DNA of 29,760 bases. Origin: Gracilaria domingensis (Eukaryota; Rhodophyta; Florideophyceae; Gracilariales; Gracilariaceae). Position numbers and translations under genes: made by a program. Numbering within the stretch: the first letter of the stretch is position 1; each line of letters begins with the position of its first letter. Of the stretch, positions 11,683 to 21,836 are shown in pieces. The stretch lies in NCBI GenBank assembly GCA_022539475.1, contig VCMS01000601.1, positions 1 through 29,760 of the forward strand. Direction: 5' to 3'. The notes below the pieces were generated by a model, which searched no databases, was not told where the DNA came from, and worked only from the letters and a program-made list of their open reading frames with translations.

Positions 11683-13640
11683 TTGGAGCGCAATCATGAG
11701 CCTCCAACTAGAAACACCTCCGCAAACGCGGAAACGACGCGGAAACTAAGATCCAAACAATCCGATATATGGTATGGCGGTCGCTACGCTGGAAGACCCT
11801 TGCCGTACTGCTCGACCCGAAGAAGTAAGCGTCCGACTATGAGGTCCCGTGCTGGCTTAAATGGAAAGAAGTCTGGTTCGAAAGTCAGCACTGCGGGCTT
11901 CGAGAAGCAAAATTGCCGAAACCGGAAGCTGAGTGTTAGTACGACCACAACGGAAGTGACAGAGAGCGAAGTAGTGTTACCACATCACAGCTCAGTGGGG
12001 AGGCGGTGCGAAACATGGCTGCAGAGAAGTGCCAAGAATAAGTGCGTGAATGCGATGTGGAGTAAGAAACGTGCGAGAGACATACAGAGCGGAGGAACAA
12101 CGGAAAGAAATATTGGATAAACAATGTCATCGAAGAAGAGTTGGACAGACATGAAAGACAATCTCACCTGGTAGGAAGAGGCGCATTACAAACGTTCTCA
12201 TTCAACCTCTAAGTAGTAGAGCGAAGAAGAAGCCGATATATAAGTCCACTGTACGTTGCGCGTCGCAACATCGCGAAGGGAGATAAAAAATCGAACGAGT
12301 TCCCTTCATGCCGAGCGTCTAGTGACAAGTAAGAATCGATAATATAACAGTCCTCTGTACGTGCGCCGCGCACCGACGAGGAAGAGTTTCAAGAATGGAA
12401 ACGGTTCCATTCATCCCGAACGTTATACGAAAGAGAAGAAGTCGACGAGATACAGCCTGCTCCTCGTAGCGGGCGTACCATTTCGACAGAATACGGTTCA
12501 ACCAAATGATAAGGAAGGTTCGCACCGTCGTTTTTCTTTGGCGAAATGCCGTAGGGAACGGACCAGACGTGGGGTCACAACTACAGATTAACATGGAACG
12601 AAAGGGGTCGTAATGAGGCAGGTGCCGGAAAATTACCCGTACGCTCCATCTCGTGCTCTTGCTGATGTAAACGAAGACAGGTGAAGAAGATAAAGCCTAA
12701 ACGGCCACGCTACGAGTTGTTGCCACAAGATGGAGACTTGAGAGGGGATCTCTTCGAGCTAACGGCGGATAATTAAATTCTGAAAATGAGCGTAAGAATT
12801 GCACGACAAAGATGCGTGACCCCGGAAGTGAGCTAAAGGGTGAGATGGAGCAGATGTCCCTAATACCTCACTCAAAGACATTGAACGCGAGAGAACATGG
12901 AGGGAGCGTGCATTCGCACAGGGGTAAGGAGAATAGATACGAGATTCGGATTGTGAACGACTGCGGTTATGTAGGTACGAAGACAGCTTACGAGTCTACG
13001 TGCGATCCGCCAAAGGACGCGACAGAGGGAATTGTGCTTCGAGTGAGTTTCACCGGCGAGAAAGCTGGGGGAATCGAAGTAAGACAGCTTCGACCTGAGA
13101 CTGAGTACAGTGTCCTGGTCGTTGGATGGAAAGAATGTTTTCGACGCGTTCCAATGGAGGTCGCGACGGAGATGAGGGCGTATACTCCATCGATTCGTGA
13201 TACGGGTCATAAACTTGCGATGCAAATCGTGGAGACAGAGGTAAAGAAACCGTTGAAATCCATCCGGAGATGGAGATGGAGACGAAGACTGCACAGACTA
13301 AGCTGACCCGGCCACATTGTGCTACGGGAGAGGTGAAGCCAGTTCTTGAAGCGATGCGTGGGGGATCGGAAAACGCCATGCAAAGGAGAATTGTTGAATG
13401 GAGGCTGGGTTATGACATGTCGTATGAAGAACACCATCCAATGAAGGGAGAGGAAGTATATACCTCAAACAAGCGAAGGAACGTAACGCGACATCTTCTG
13501 CCGTAGATGCAAAAGGTGTGAGATTCTCTCCACATAGAAAGCCTCCAAAAGAGAGGACCTATTATTTCGGGTTCAAAATGCGTGGCGAAGAGAACAAGGG
13601 CTCGCAGACGTACTGTTGTTTAGAAACGTTCTAAGCTACC
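11683..13640 (+). pseudogene. Possible decayed copia-type Gag with zinc-knuckle relic
   Basis: Plus-strand frames of 76-164 codons follow one another with shifts (starts at 11683, 12361, 12812 and 13270). They are basic and hydrophilic, as Gag proteins are. At about 13475-13640 one frame reads SAVDAKGVRFSPHRKPPKER, then YYFGFKMRG and, about 13 residues on, CCLETF. That order (basic linker, aromatic/Cys, K-M-R/G-G, Cys, L-E) recalls the CCHC knuckle C-x2-C-x4-H-x4-C of copia Gag, but the zinc ligands are largely lost. No Gag fold can be proven by eye. An unrelated host pseudogene is equally possible for the 12812-13306 frame, which has 164 codons and the longest protein-like run. Confidence 0.25.
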
Positions 13641-15990
13641 GTATCTACGGGAGTTTGGTGGGTTACGATGTGAACCAAAAGAATTTGAGATAAAGCTGGG
13701 GGAGACAAGGACCCGTGGGATGGCAGAATAGTGCATGCGCGTTTAGACGCTTGATCGCGTCATTTGTTCGGAGCTCAGAGTTTGAAGGAGAAGCGGGGTA
13801 AATGCAGGTGTTGTGTCTCCAACCTTTTCGGAAAGTAGTTGGCACAGGGCTTGACAAGTAACTGATGGCTGTACGAATGACTATGGACTGGCAAAGTTTG
13901 GAACGAATCAGGAACGACTCAAGGCTCAAGATCCACCCCATGGGAATGATGACAGTTTAAGAAACTATGGCATACTGATTACTGTCTAAGAAGAAGCCTA
14001 TAGTCTTGCGTCGAGAAGCTGTATTCGAGGAGAGATTTACGACATAATCTTGGAGCCGTAATTGGATTGGCTATATTGAGTATTGTGACCCACGGATTGC
14101 CTTATACTCTCCTTAAGAGCAATCGATGAATCAGAGAATAAATGTGATCCATTGTAAATTCCGACATGTCTGGCACAAAATGGGAACGAAACGGGGAGGT
14201 TTGTTGGACGATGAGCACGAGATGGAAGACGACGGAAGCAGAAATCAATACTTACATGAAACAGTTTTATGTTAAGAATGTGTACGTAGTAGAGTATGTG
14301 ATGAATGTGCGTCTTCGAAGGTTCGATAGAATCTTGTAATGTAGAAACACTGGAATTGCTAGTGAAGGGAGGGAAAAATGGACGGGCAGGGTAGTTCGGC
14401 GATGAAGTGTATAGAGCCTTTGCTTGGAGGAGAATCGGGGATAAGCGTAGCAGAGAGACCGTAGCAGAACGAGGTTCATCTTTGACGTAGCTTGGATGCA
14501 CGGTGTGATCATGCTCCGTCTGCGTCGGTGGCCAAACGGCGGTGTACGCAGTTCAAGAGTTTCATCACGTTATTCTAAGGGCTCTGTAACCTCGAAGAAC
14601 GAACGAAAGCGAGCTCCGATTCGAGTTGTCTAAGTCTTGTCCTGACGCGAATCATGCAATACTTTTGCATACCCACGCTGTGGAAAACGTAACGTTGGAG
14701 GGGTGTTCCGTGCACGAGAAACCGTGAAGAACTTAGGCAACCTGGACAGTCCGAAGGAGTCGTAGCGAAGATGCGTCCACATAGTTGTACACGGCTTTCT
14801 CAGTCTTATGCATCGAAAGATGCCCGATCGTATCATCGACGAGAGGGGCAAAAGCGCTAACCGAATCGTAGCAGAATTCACGACAGATGATTGTGATTGT
14901 CGTGCGTTCTTCAGCTGTTGAAACGTTTCACACAAAGGGTGGAAGGAGTGAGAAGAGTCGCAAGATATTTGGTTGCTGAAGCGCAGTGTGGTTGTCGAGA
15001 AAAGTTCTGCCAGAAGCCGAAGAAGATACTGTGGATGCGATCGTAGGTTACTTGTCAGCTGTCGAGAACTGTCAAAGAGTGAGAAGGAGTTAACCGTTTC
15101 TGATAGCCTGGCGCGGAAAGCGGTTGATGAAGAGCTACGAGAGTTGGAGGAGACCAGAGAATGTGACTTCTGACGCGAAAGGGATTGCATGAATAGTCCT
15201 ATGCTCTTGAATGGCGTTCACATCTTTCCTTATGAGCTGTAGTTCGCCCTTCCAGAAGTTCGACAGTAGTGGTTCTTGAGAGAAGATGAGCCATGTTCGT
15301 ACACGCCTGCATCGCCAAGTGCGCATGCGTGTATCCCGTTTGTTCCTGGAAGATGGTGGTCAAGGAGGGTGGAACTTAAGAGTACTGAAGTTTGCAGGCT
15401 TGGTACGGGCCGAGATGGAGAACGTGTGAAACGTACAGTTCTTGATCATATGTTTCGCAACGCAGTCTATGCGATGCGCCGTCCATTCTGGATTTGTCAT
15501 TTGTAGCGAAGGACGTGTTGACGAGGTCAACGTAGGAGTGTGAACACGGTCCTAATAGGGCGAGAACTCCTCACCACAACTGCGGGTCAAAGAAAGCGCA
15601 TGAAAGAGAAGACATATCAAGGTGAACGGTAGTCCTTGGCCTTCCAACTACCCCTGATGCTCGTATGTCGTGAAGGAACCGTGAGAGATTTTCCTTCTTC
15701 GGATTGAGAAGTTGATGTGATAGTCTGGATGGCGGATAGGACCCGCTTGGAATGGCGGCGAGAATGGAGTTGGCGTTGCTGAGAATAGAAGGTTCGGAAC
15801 GGTCCGTGGAAAGGCCCTCCGGTTTCCCTGAGAACTCAAACCAAAGTGTGAAGCGAATCGGACTTGGAGGAGTTAAAGTCGAGTTTGATGAGTTTTGTAG
15901 ATTCCGAGATGACGTTTTGAAGGGGGCTCGAAGAGAAGAGTTGGAGAAGCAGTGAGCAGCTCGGAGACGATTGAGCATAGGGAATCATTC
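13641..15990. other. No gene recognised up to the assembly gap
   Basis: Chance-like frames on both strands. The longest is a minus-strand frame of 186 codons (14630-15190) that is Ser/Arg/Leu-rich without motifs. Plus-strand frames such as 14973-15173 and 15752-15955 are short, charged and helix-prone; they may be pieces of the same decayed element as 11683-13640, but no motif supports it. No repeats or RNA genes seen. Confidence 0.4.
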
Positions 15991-16040
15991 NNNNNNNNNN
16001 NNNNNNNNNNNNNNNNNNNNNNNNNNNNNNNNNNNNNNNN
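15991..16040. other. Assembly gap, 50 N
   Basis: Exactly 50 undetermined bases, the usual placeholder for a scaffold join of unknown or small size. Sequence character changes across it, from gene-free decayed DNA on the left to intact coding sequence on the right. The first ~760 bases to the right carry many single-base indels relative to a second copy at 29002, consistent with a low-quality contig end. Confidence 0.98.
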
Positions 16041-16804
16041 GGACTTGTCGAGGTGACCCATATGATGGCCCACGGAACCCATACATGTGCGGGGTATGCC
16101 AGGCTGAGGCACCGCAGAAAGGGCAAGGGAAGAACGTAATTGAGCACAAGGACCCCTGCGCTCAGAGCATTCACTTGCTGAAGGCGACATAGGTCGGAGC
16201 TTGCTAAGTGTCTCGGAACTCAGAATGGTCACCATTCTTGTCTTTGGCACGCTGGCAAGGGCTGCAACATCGCCTAGGCGGAGACATTTGTATGCAGATC
16301 CTTCGCTACTCGACCGGACAGGTATGGATGCATGAAAGAGGCTGCTGTGGGTTGTTGGCGAAGGAGCATGACGAATGGCCAAATGTTCTTCGCCCGAATG
16401 CAAGCTGAGCTAAGGCAGAATGGATATTGCGTGCTTGATGGCTTTGCGACGGATAATGGTGTCCCTAAATGGGAGGAGTTGGAAAGAAGTTCGGGAGTTC
16501 GGAGATGTGTCGGGGAAGTTGGTGGACTTCTTCGAGAATGAGTATGGAGCGATGCCGGATATACGGAAAGGAGAGGAACAGAAGTCGTTTGTTCAAATAA
16601 TCAACGATGATGAAGGATGGAAGGACGGTAGCGATGGACCATTTGAGGGGAGAGTGATGTCGACACGTTGGGGTACGGTGGAGAAGCCGGAGGATAATGA
16701 GGAGCTCAGGTGGGTTGTAAGTCGCGTGCTTTACTTGATGTTCGAATGGGTACAATTGCTGCGGCTTTGGGACTATGGGACAATGAAAGGGAGCTGTGAA
16801 GATG
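16041..16804 (+). repeat. Long direct repeat, copy 1 (partner at 29002-29760)
   Basis: Nearly identical to 29002-29760, in the same orientation, 12,961 bp apart at the left edge and 12,956 bp apart at the right edge. The partner is cut by the end of the window, so the true repeat is probably longer and may include everything to 17431 or beyond. The left edge of this copy is the assembly gap, so its true 5' extent is also unknown. Confidence 0.93.
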
Positions 16805-17431
16805 TACACTCCGAAAACTGGTGGTCGATTTCTGGGGACGACGAGAAAGTGCAAGCGCCAGACGCTGCACACCGACTTCAGTGGTCTGGTTACGAAGGAA
16901 ACAATGAATACTGGCAACCCCGGATACTTTGTAATGGCCTCTGGGAAAGAGGGCTTTCCTCTCTGCGTGAGCGCTGGAAGCCATCAACTGGTGGGGATGA
17001 ACAACCAACAGTTGCGAGTGATGTCGGAGGTGTATCCAGCGAAGAAGATAATCATCCCACCGTACTCTGTATTCGTGGGCCGTGGTGATGTGACACATGC
17101 TGGAGCAAGTGGGAAGGACAAGGTGGATAGGCCCGAGTCTATGGATTTGCTGGTTAGATACCACATGTACATGGTACCAGAGGGCTACGCACTACCTGAT
17201 GCTGTTCATCGGGTGCGGGATTTCCGACCCACGTTTGTCAATGGTGACGAGGAGGAGGAGGCGGAGGATGAACTGTTGTCCGATAAGGAGGGTGGGGCGG
17301 TTGACATGGACGAAGACCAAGTGGTCGTGGAGATTGGTGTGGAAGCGGACGCCGGTAGAACCGAAGTGCTCGAGAGTAGTAGTGATGACGATTTGCCAAT
17401 AATGAGGCTGCGAGCGCCTCGAAGTGGATGA
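16041..17431 (+). pseudogene. 3' part of the ParB-like/2OG-oxygenase-like gene (copy 1), frame disturbed
   Basis: From 16041 to 16804 this repeats 29002-29760, the C-terminal part of the large gene at the right. About 20 single-base indels and substitutions break the frame, dense near the gap and sparse later (an extra A near 16484, missing bases near 16721 and 16793). From 16796 to the TGA at 17429-17431 the frame is clean for 211 codons and supplies the end missing from copy 2. It reads as the core of a phytanoyl-CoA-hydroxylase-like 2-oxoglutarate/Fe(II) oxygenase. The HxD pair is LHTDF (His codon 16868, Asp codon 16874), the distal His lies in VTHAGA (codon 17096), and there is an Arg 11 residues later plus another in the strand RYHMYM. 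An acidic tail of about 60 residues follows. The protein probably oxidises an organic substrate using iron and 2-oxoglutarate; substrate unknown. The indels may be sequencing errors rather than true decay, so 'pseudogene' describes this sequence only. Confidence 0.7.
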
Positions 17432-17731
17432 GAATGAGATGATTAGTAAATTATGTGTGTCTTGCGAGTATTAAGAGTAGTATACTATTACAAGGCTATA
17501 CATATGAACATAGAAAAGGTGCGGCAGGCTGGTAATTGAACACATGTCAAACGTCTTTGGTCCAGTTGCGTCTAATTGCAACATGCCAAATGCTCGGTAT
17601 CGTTAACATCATTGGTGGCACCATTCAATTCGCAATTGAACATGTAGCGTCCTAACACTTCTGAAACTGCACTTAAGGTTGCTTTTAAGAGAAGTATATG
17701 CAGGTCCTGTCTATGCGGTACTTGTGGCAGT
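17432..17731. other. Intergenic, no gene
   Basis: A 300-bp spacer between the large-gene fragment and the HAD pseudogene. It is AT-richer than the coding sequence, as expected for a 3' flank and a promoter. No repeat or RNA gene seen. Confidence 0.6.
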
Positions 17732-18591
17732 ATGGTGACTGTATCAGGAAAAATGGCAGAGGAACAGAGCGACTTGGCGCAAATTTCACCAAATACCTTG
17801 TCTAAGTTCATATATGCCAATGGTTACGGTATATTAAGTTCCGTTGATGGAACGTTGAGAAGAGAAGGAGAGTCAATTCCAGAAGAAGTTGTGAAGTGTA
17901 TGAAGTTCATTGACGAACGTGTTGCTTTCGGACTTGTCACAGGGGGTGATGTGGGCGACGTGGAGGGGAAAATGGAAGGACTCGGAGACTATAAGTTTGG
18001 TGTCTCGGCGAATCATGGAGCTTTCCTGCGTTTCTCTGACGAGAGGGAAACTAAGGGTGCATTCAATGATCACACCCTTGACCACACTGTTGACGGACTA
18101 CTGTTCCTGGCAAGGGATTTGAATAGGAGGCATGGTATTGTGAATGATGATGACAAGGGGTTCGTGGAGACCAGAAGTGATAGTGGCCTTCCCAATTTCG
18201 TGTACAACAAACTGTGGCAGTGGAAAGAAGAAGTGAATTCTGCTATTGGGGACCTGTTGCAGAAGATGGATGCGTTTGTTATCTATGCCGGGATTAAAGT
18301 TGCGAAATTGTGGACAAGCGATACACAAAAGGAAGCGGAGGAGAAAATCTTGTGGATAATGAACCGAGATTTATTGATACGGATGACGTCGTGACGTTCG
18401 GAAGTGCTTTGAGCGACGGGCCTTTGCATGAGATAGGCGTGTACGGCGTTCACGTCAAAGAAGATTGTATCCCGCGTGGAGTACACAACCTGTTCGAAAG
18501 CGTGGAGGATGTACATTCGACAATTATGTTGGTGGCTCTGTTGTACGGCTACGAGGAAAAGCAGCACGATAAAAACCACCATGAATCATAG
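17732..18591 (+). pseudogene. HAD-superfamily phosphatase-like pseudogene
   Basis: Paralogue of the minus-strand gene next door. The first frame (17732-18394) covers the N-terminal two thirds, and a second frame (18310-18591) carries the C-terminal third. Comparison with the paralogue places the shift near 18300, where the +1 frame picks up CEIVDKRYT in the position of CDIGDIRFT. HAD motif I should read DxDGT; here it is SSVDGTL, so the nucleophilic Asp is Ser. Motif II, normally IATGR, reads VTGGD. The C-terminal GN-SND motif reads GSALSD. With the nucleophile gone and the frame broken it cannot be an active phosphatase. It lies tail-to-tail with its paralogue, 52 bp apart, which fits an inverted duplication. 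The ATG at 17732 is the first in frame; one at 17753 is also possible. Confidence 0.75.
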
Positions 18592-18643
18592 AAGGGTATT
18601 GAGATATATACGACACTTTTATTACTGAGATCTCATATCATAG

Positions 18644-19515
18644 CTAAGTATTACAGGCATCGTAGCACTGGAAACCAATTCCAAGAGCATTTCTAAACCA
18701 TTGACACTTGCATTTTCTGTACCCGTACAGTTCTGCCACCCTTCTGATGGTCTCATGCACGTCCTCCACCCCATCAACAAGATATGTTACCGATGCTGGA
18801 TGGTCTTCTCCCTTCACATGAACTGCCAGGGTTGCCATTTCATATAGAGGGCCATCATTGGAAGCATTCCCGAAAGCAACGATTAAATGTGTGTCGAACT
18901 GGGGGTCGTTTTCAACCAAGGCTAGCGCCCCACTATTTTTCGTGAAACGAATGTCCCCTATGTCACAGTTTTCATCTTGAGGGTACGCAACCAGGTTCGG
19001 AAAGGATTTCAACACTTTTGAAATACCGGAGTTAGCTTCTGTTTTCCACTTCGACAGTCCATTGTACGTGAAGTTAGGGAGTCCACTGTCTTTTCTAGTG
19101 CTCACCACTGCTTGTTGACGCTCTTCGTGAAGTCCGTGCGATTCATTTACGGAGAGTGCAAGTCTCTCAAGTTCGGCTGCACATCTTTCGTAGCCTTCCC
19201 TGTCAAGGTCCTGATCAATTTCGGTACCATTGGATAATCTCACCCGTGCGCCTTGGTTTCCAGAGATGCCAAAAGTGTAGCCACCCAGGTGCTCCATGAA
19301 ACTCTCGGCATCCTCTATATCTCGCCCAGTAGCAATTACGAAACCAACGCGTGCGTTGATGTACTTCATGCATTTGACTGTTTCGGCAGGAATGTTCTCC
19401 CCAGCTCTTTTCAGAGTACCGTCAACATCACTAATCACGGCGTAGCCATTTTCGAATATTTGTTAGCCAGCTGCTGAGGAGTTACTTCTTGGGCTCTAAC
19501 TTCTGAGTTATACAT
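18644..19515 (-). CDS. HAD-superfamily phosphatase, trehalose-phosphatase-like (one frame break)
   Basis: Soluble HAD hydrolase of about 287 residues. Counting from the Val codon at 19438, the nucleophile and acid/base are D4 and D6 in SDVDGTL, motif II is IATGR (35-39), and the loop-4 acid lies in GNASNDGPL (190-198). A Lys in RFTK (164-167) may serve as motif III. The order and the C-terminal AVHVKGEDHPASVTYLVDG block resemble trehalose-6-phosphate phosphatases and Cof-type enzymes; the substrate is not fixed. The catalytic frame has no ATG and meets a TAA just upstream. In the -1 frame an ATG at 19515 starts MYNSEVRAQEVTPQQLANK, which aligns in length with the paralogue's N terminus. One extra T in the run 19449-19452 would join them. 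That suggests a sequencing error or a very recent frameshift. The gene ends at TAG 18644-18646, tail-to-tail with its dead paralogue. Confidence 0.7.
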
Positions 19516-20136
19516 GTTTTGAAAGCTTTCGAAAGGGTTCGTTTTGCAAATGGGTATGGGTATACAAATGAGAAGGATGTGATTGATGTTCACAAGGTGT
19601 TTCGTAGTATACAAAGAGTCTAAGAACGACCATATACGGGTATTGTAGTACTGTTTTAAAACGTTACTAGGAGGAGAAGTTTTTGCATCGATTTGAAGTA
19701 AAGAAAGGATGATTTAGTCATAAATTATATGTACGGGTTCAAGTGGGTAAAGAAAACTGTAAATATCTTTAACATGAGCTTAGAAATCAAGAAGAGTAAA
19801 ACAACCTCCATTACGGGTTGAAACCCATAAAAGGTTTACCTTACTTTATACGGGTGCCCCAAGTAATGCAAACGCTTAGTTCTTCAGAAATATCACAATT
19901 TTTGTACTTGTTTCGTTACTAGTATCGTGCACTTTAATGATATGGAATGACCATTTTCTATCTAGCAAAATCTTAGCGAAGTATTAGTGATAAGGGATGT
20001 AGGATTTAAAGGGGCATATTTGAACCACAGAAGGACGAACAGTATAAGTAATGTAATAGGAACAGGTCATTTCGATAAAGTAACTTTTATGTTTAACTAT
20101 CTCTAAAAGGTTTACAACACCGAAAAGTCATGTGTT
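19516..20136. other. Intergenic, AT-rich, no gene
   Basis: This 621-bp stretch lies upstream of the minus-strand HAD gene and downstream of the minus-strand reductase gene. It is clearly AT-richer than its neighbours and has no open frame over 60 codons, no tRNA and no repeat. Promoter elements of the HAD gene should lie in its left part, but I could not pick a convincing TATA box. Confidence 0.6.
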
Positions 20137-21045
20137 CTAACCTGAAAGCTGGGGGAATGGGGAGGGGGATAACTTTTCCTTAACAACGTTGACGTAGTTT
20201 GTATGAAACGGAGCGGGGTCACCGCCTACAATGTTTCTTTCTTGGCGGGAAAAGTCGTAGAAGTACGCGTTCCTAAACTGAAAGTCGGAGAAAGAAGTAG
20301 GGAAGCCAACGAGAGATTTCCCATATGCAAGAAGTCGCCCAACGGTCTCTTCCAGGTGGAAAGTAGTACCTGTCTTAAGCGAAACTATCTTCAACAGCTC
20401 TTTCATTATTGTGAGCACAACCGTACTGCACTCCGTAGCGACTACGTCCATAGGAATGAAACCTCTTGAGGCCCCGACGATGTTGAACGCTGATAGCCAC
20501 ACGAGCTTCTCATAATAGCTTACGAGAAATGTGTCTTCGTCGACAACCCCGCAAGTGAGACCCATAGACCTAAACCTGTCTGCAACGTTGGAGGCCCACT
20601 TTCCTGTTGCGACAGTGAGACCATCCGGACTTTGAGGAGTGACACCATCCTGCGGAGCTGCGTTTCTTGAGGGGACACCAACGTATAGGACAACTTTTGA
20701 ACATTTGTCCACACCGAGCTTCGAAAGCAATGGTATGATGTCTCCATTCTGGAAGAAAACGAGATTCTCTCTGAGCGAATAAGGGCAAGCCTGAATTACG
20801 GTCTCCAGGGTGTTCGTTCTTCCACAAACTAGTATCGGTACATCAGAAAGATGAGAGGTAGCAGCCATGCTGCAGAATTCGTGTGCGGAAATGACCGTAT
20901 CTTCTTCGTTCGCCAGCATGGTACCTATACGCCCCCTTCCAACAATAACGGCCCGAGTCCTTCGGGCGGGAGATGAGGCCTGAGGGACGTCAGAGTATCT
21001 GGGACTCGGAGGCGGAGTCGGAGGCATGTCGGACTCGGAGTTCAT
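20137..21045 (-). CDS. Ketopantoate reductase-like (ApbA/PanE family) protein
   Basis: A 302-residue protein in one intact frame. After a Pro/Ser-rich leader of about 30 residues comes a Rossmann strand-turn, AVIVGRGRIGTML, with the GxGxxG nucleotide site as GRGRIG. NLVFFQNGD matches the V-x-x-x-Q-N-G signature of PanE-type dehydrogenases. The C-terminal helical domain opens with YEKLVWLSAFNIVGA, where the Lys corresponds to the catalytic Lys of the family. Classical enzymes reduce 2-dehydropantoate to pantoate with NADPH in the vitamin B5/CoA pathway; this divergent member may use another 2-keto acid. Length fits the family (about 300). I chose the ATG at 21045 because the upstream 67 in-frame codons are Ser/His/Tyr-rich and unlike protein. 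The Pro-rich leader could be a weak targeting or disordered segment. The promoter should lie in 21046-21440, shared head-to-head with the epimerase fragment. Confidence 0.72.
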   Translation of the reverse strand: MNSESDMPPTPPPSPRYSDVPQASSPARRTRAVIVGRGRIGTMLANEEDTVISAHEFCSMAATSHLSDVPILVCGRTNTLETVIQACPYSLRENLVFFQNGDIIPLLSKLGVDKCSKVVLYVGVPSRNAAPQDGVTPQSPDGLTVATGKWASNVADRFRSMGLTCGVVDEDTFLVSYYEKLVWLSAFNIVGASRGFIPMDVVATECSTVVLTIMKELLKIVSLKTGTTFHLEETVGRLLAYGKSLVGFPTSFSDFQFRNAYFYDFSRQERNIVGGDPAPFHTNYVNVVKEKLSPSPFPQLSG

Positions 21046-21442
21046 TGCAAGTGTTCGATTGTTTTTGTGTGACGATAAAAAGGGAAGATGGGGCGGAGAA
21101 CTGCTGGGGTAAAGAGTGATACGTAAGTACAAACGGTTGGGAAGCGCAGAACGGGAACATGGTTCACTTTGTGAAAGTGAGCGAAATGTATGATATGTGA
21201 TTGTACTGAATGAATGATAGGGCTTGTATGAGACGACAAGCCACAAAGTGTGATGATGTTTTATGAAAGGTAGGTGGAAGAGTAGAAAGTGTGCAATGAA
21301 TGAAACTGATTTCGAACCTGAGTTGTAAAGTAGTTGTAAAGTACGAGTTACGGGAAGCTTGAATACAGGATGAAAGGAGCCATTTTGGCTTCATAAATGA
21401 CGTGAACGGGTTTTATAGCTTCACTCGGATTGCCATAATTAA
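21046..21442. promoter_or_regulatory. Upstream region of the reductase gene
   Basis: About 400 bp without a gene between the reductase start (minus strand) and the epimerase fragment (plus strand). It must hold the reductase promoter. No TATA box stands out at a usual distance. The stop codon directly before the epimerase fragment shows that no functional epimerase exon runs through here. Confidence 0.4.
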
Positions 21443-21763
21443 AAGAATGGAGTTGGATTGCGCCCGAATACGTCTATAAAGGTCGTAGAAGCACTTATGA
21501 AGGAAGGAGTTGTAGACATGTTATTGTTGATGACGGTGGAGCCAGGGTTTGGAGGACAGGCGTTTATGGAGGGTGTTCTTGATAAGGTGCGACATGCAAG
21601 GGAGTTGTACCCAAGAATACGGATACAGGTGGATGGGGGTATTGGACTGAGTACTGTGAAAGGAGTAGTGAAGGCCGGTGCAAACATTTCAGTTGCAGGA
21701 TCTGCCATCTTTGGCTCGAGTAACCCAGCCCATGTCATAGCTGGTTTTCGAAAGGTTGGTTAG
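21443..21763 (+). pseudogene. rpe: Ribulose-phosphate 3-epimerase, C-terminal half only
   Basis: The frame starts directly after a TAA and reads KNGVGLRPNTSIKVVEAL, then MTVEPGFGGQAF, IQVDGGIG and VAGSAIFG, ending at TAG 21761-21763. These are the GxALxP, M-x-V-x-P-G-x-G-G-Q-x-F flexible loop, VDGGI (catalytic Asp) and AGSAIF phosphate-binding blocks of the Calvin/pentose-phosphate epimerase that interconverts ribulose-5-phosphate and xylulose-5-phosphate. About 106 of the usual 220-230 residues are present. The N-terminal half, with the first catalytic Asp and the metal-binding His residues, is missing and its place is taken by the reductase's upstream DNA. The AAAAG just before could be a splice acceptor, but no upstream exon is visible. 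Therefore a 5'-truncated copy, perhaps retroposed or left by a rearrangement. The remaining half is undamaged, so the event is recent. Confidence 0.78.
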
Positions 21764-21836
21764 AGATAGTAGCATAAATTTATTGTTTATTACATTGTTA
21801 CCTTTACGTGTTATCACGACTCTATTCTCCGTCTCT
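21764..21836. other. 3' flank of the epimerase fragment
   Basis: Short AT-rich spacer before the stem-loop array; nothing recognised. Confidence 0.4.

Noticed and set aside
12243..12425. Two segments starting CTGTACGT that looked like a diverged tandem repeat
   Set aside because: Similarity is patchy and short; could be chance. Not strong enough to call.
14630..15190. Minus-strand frame of 186 codons
   Set aside because: Ser/Arg/Leu-rich composition without motifs; plus-strand frames in the same place are equally open in parts.
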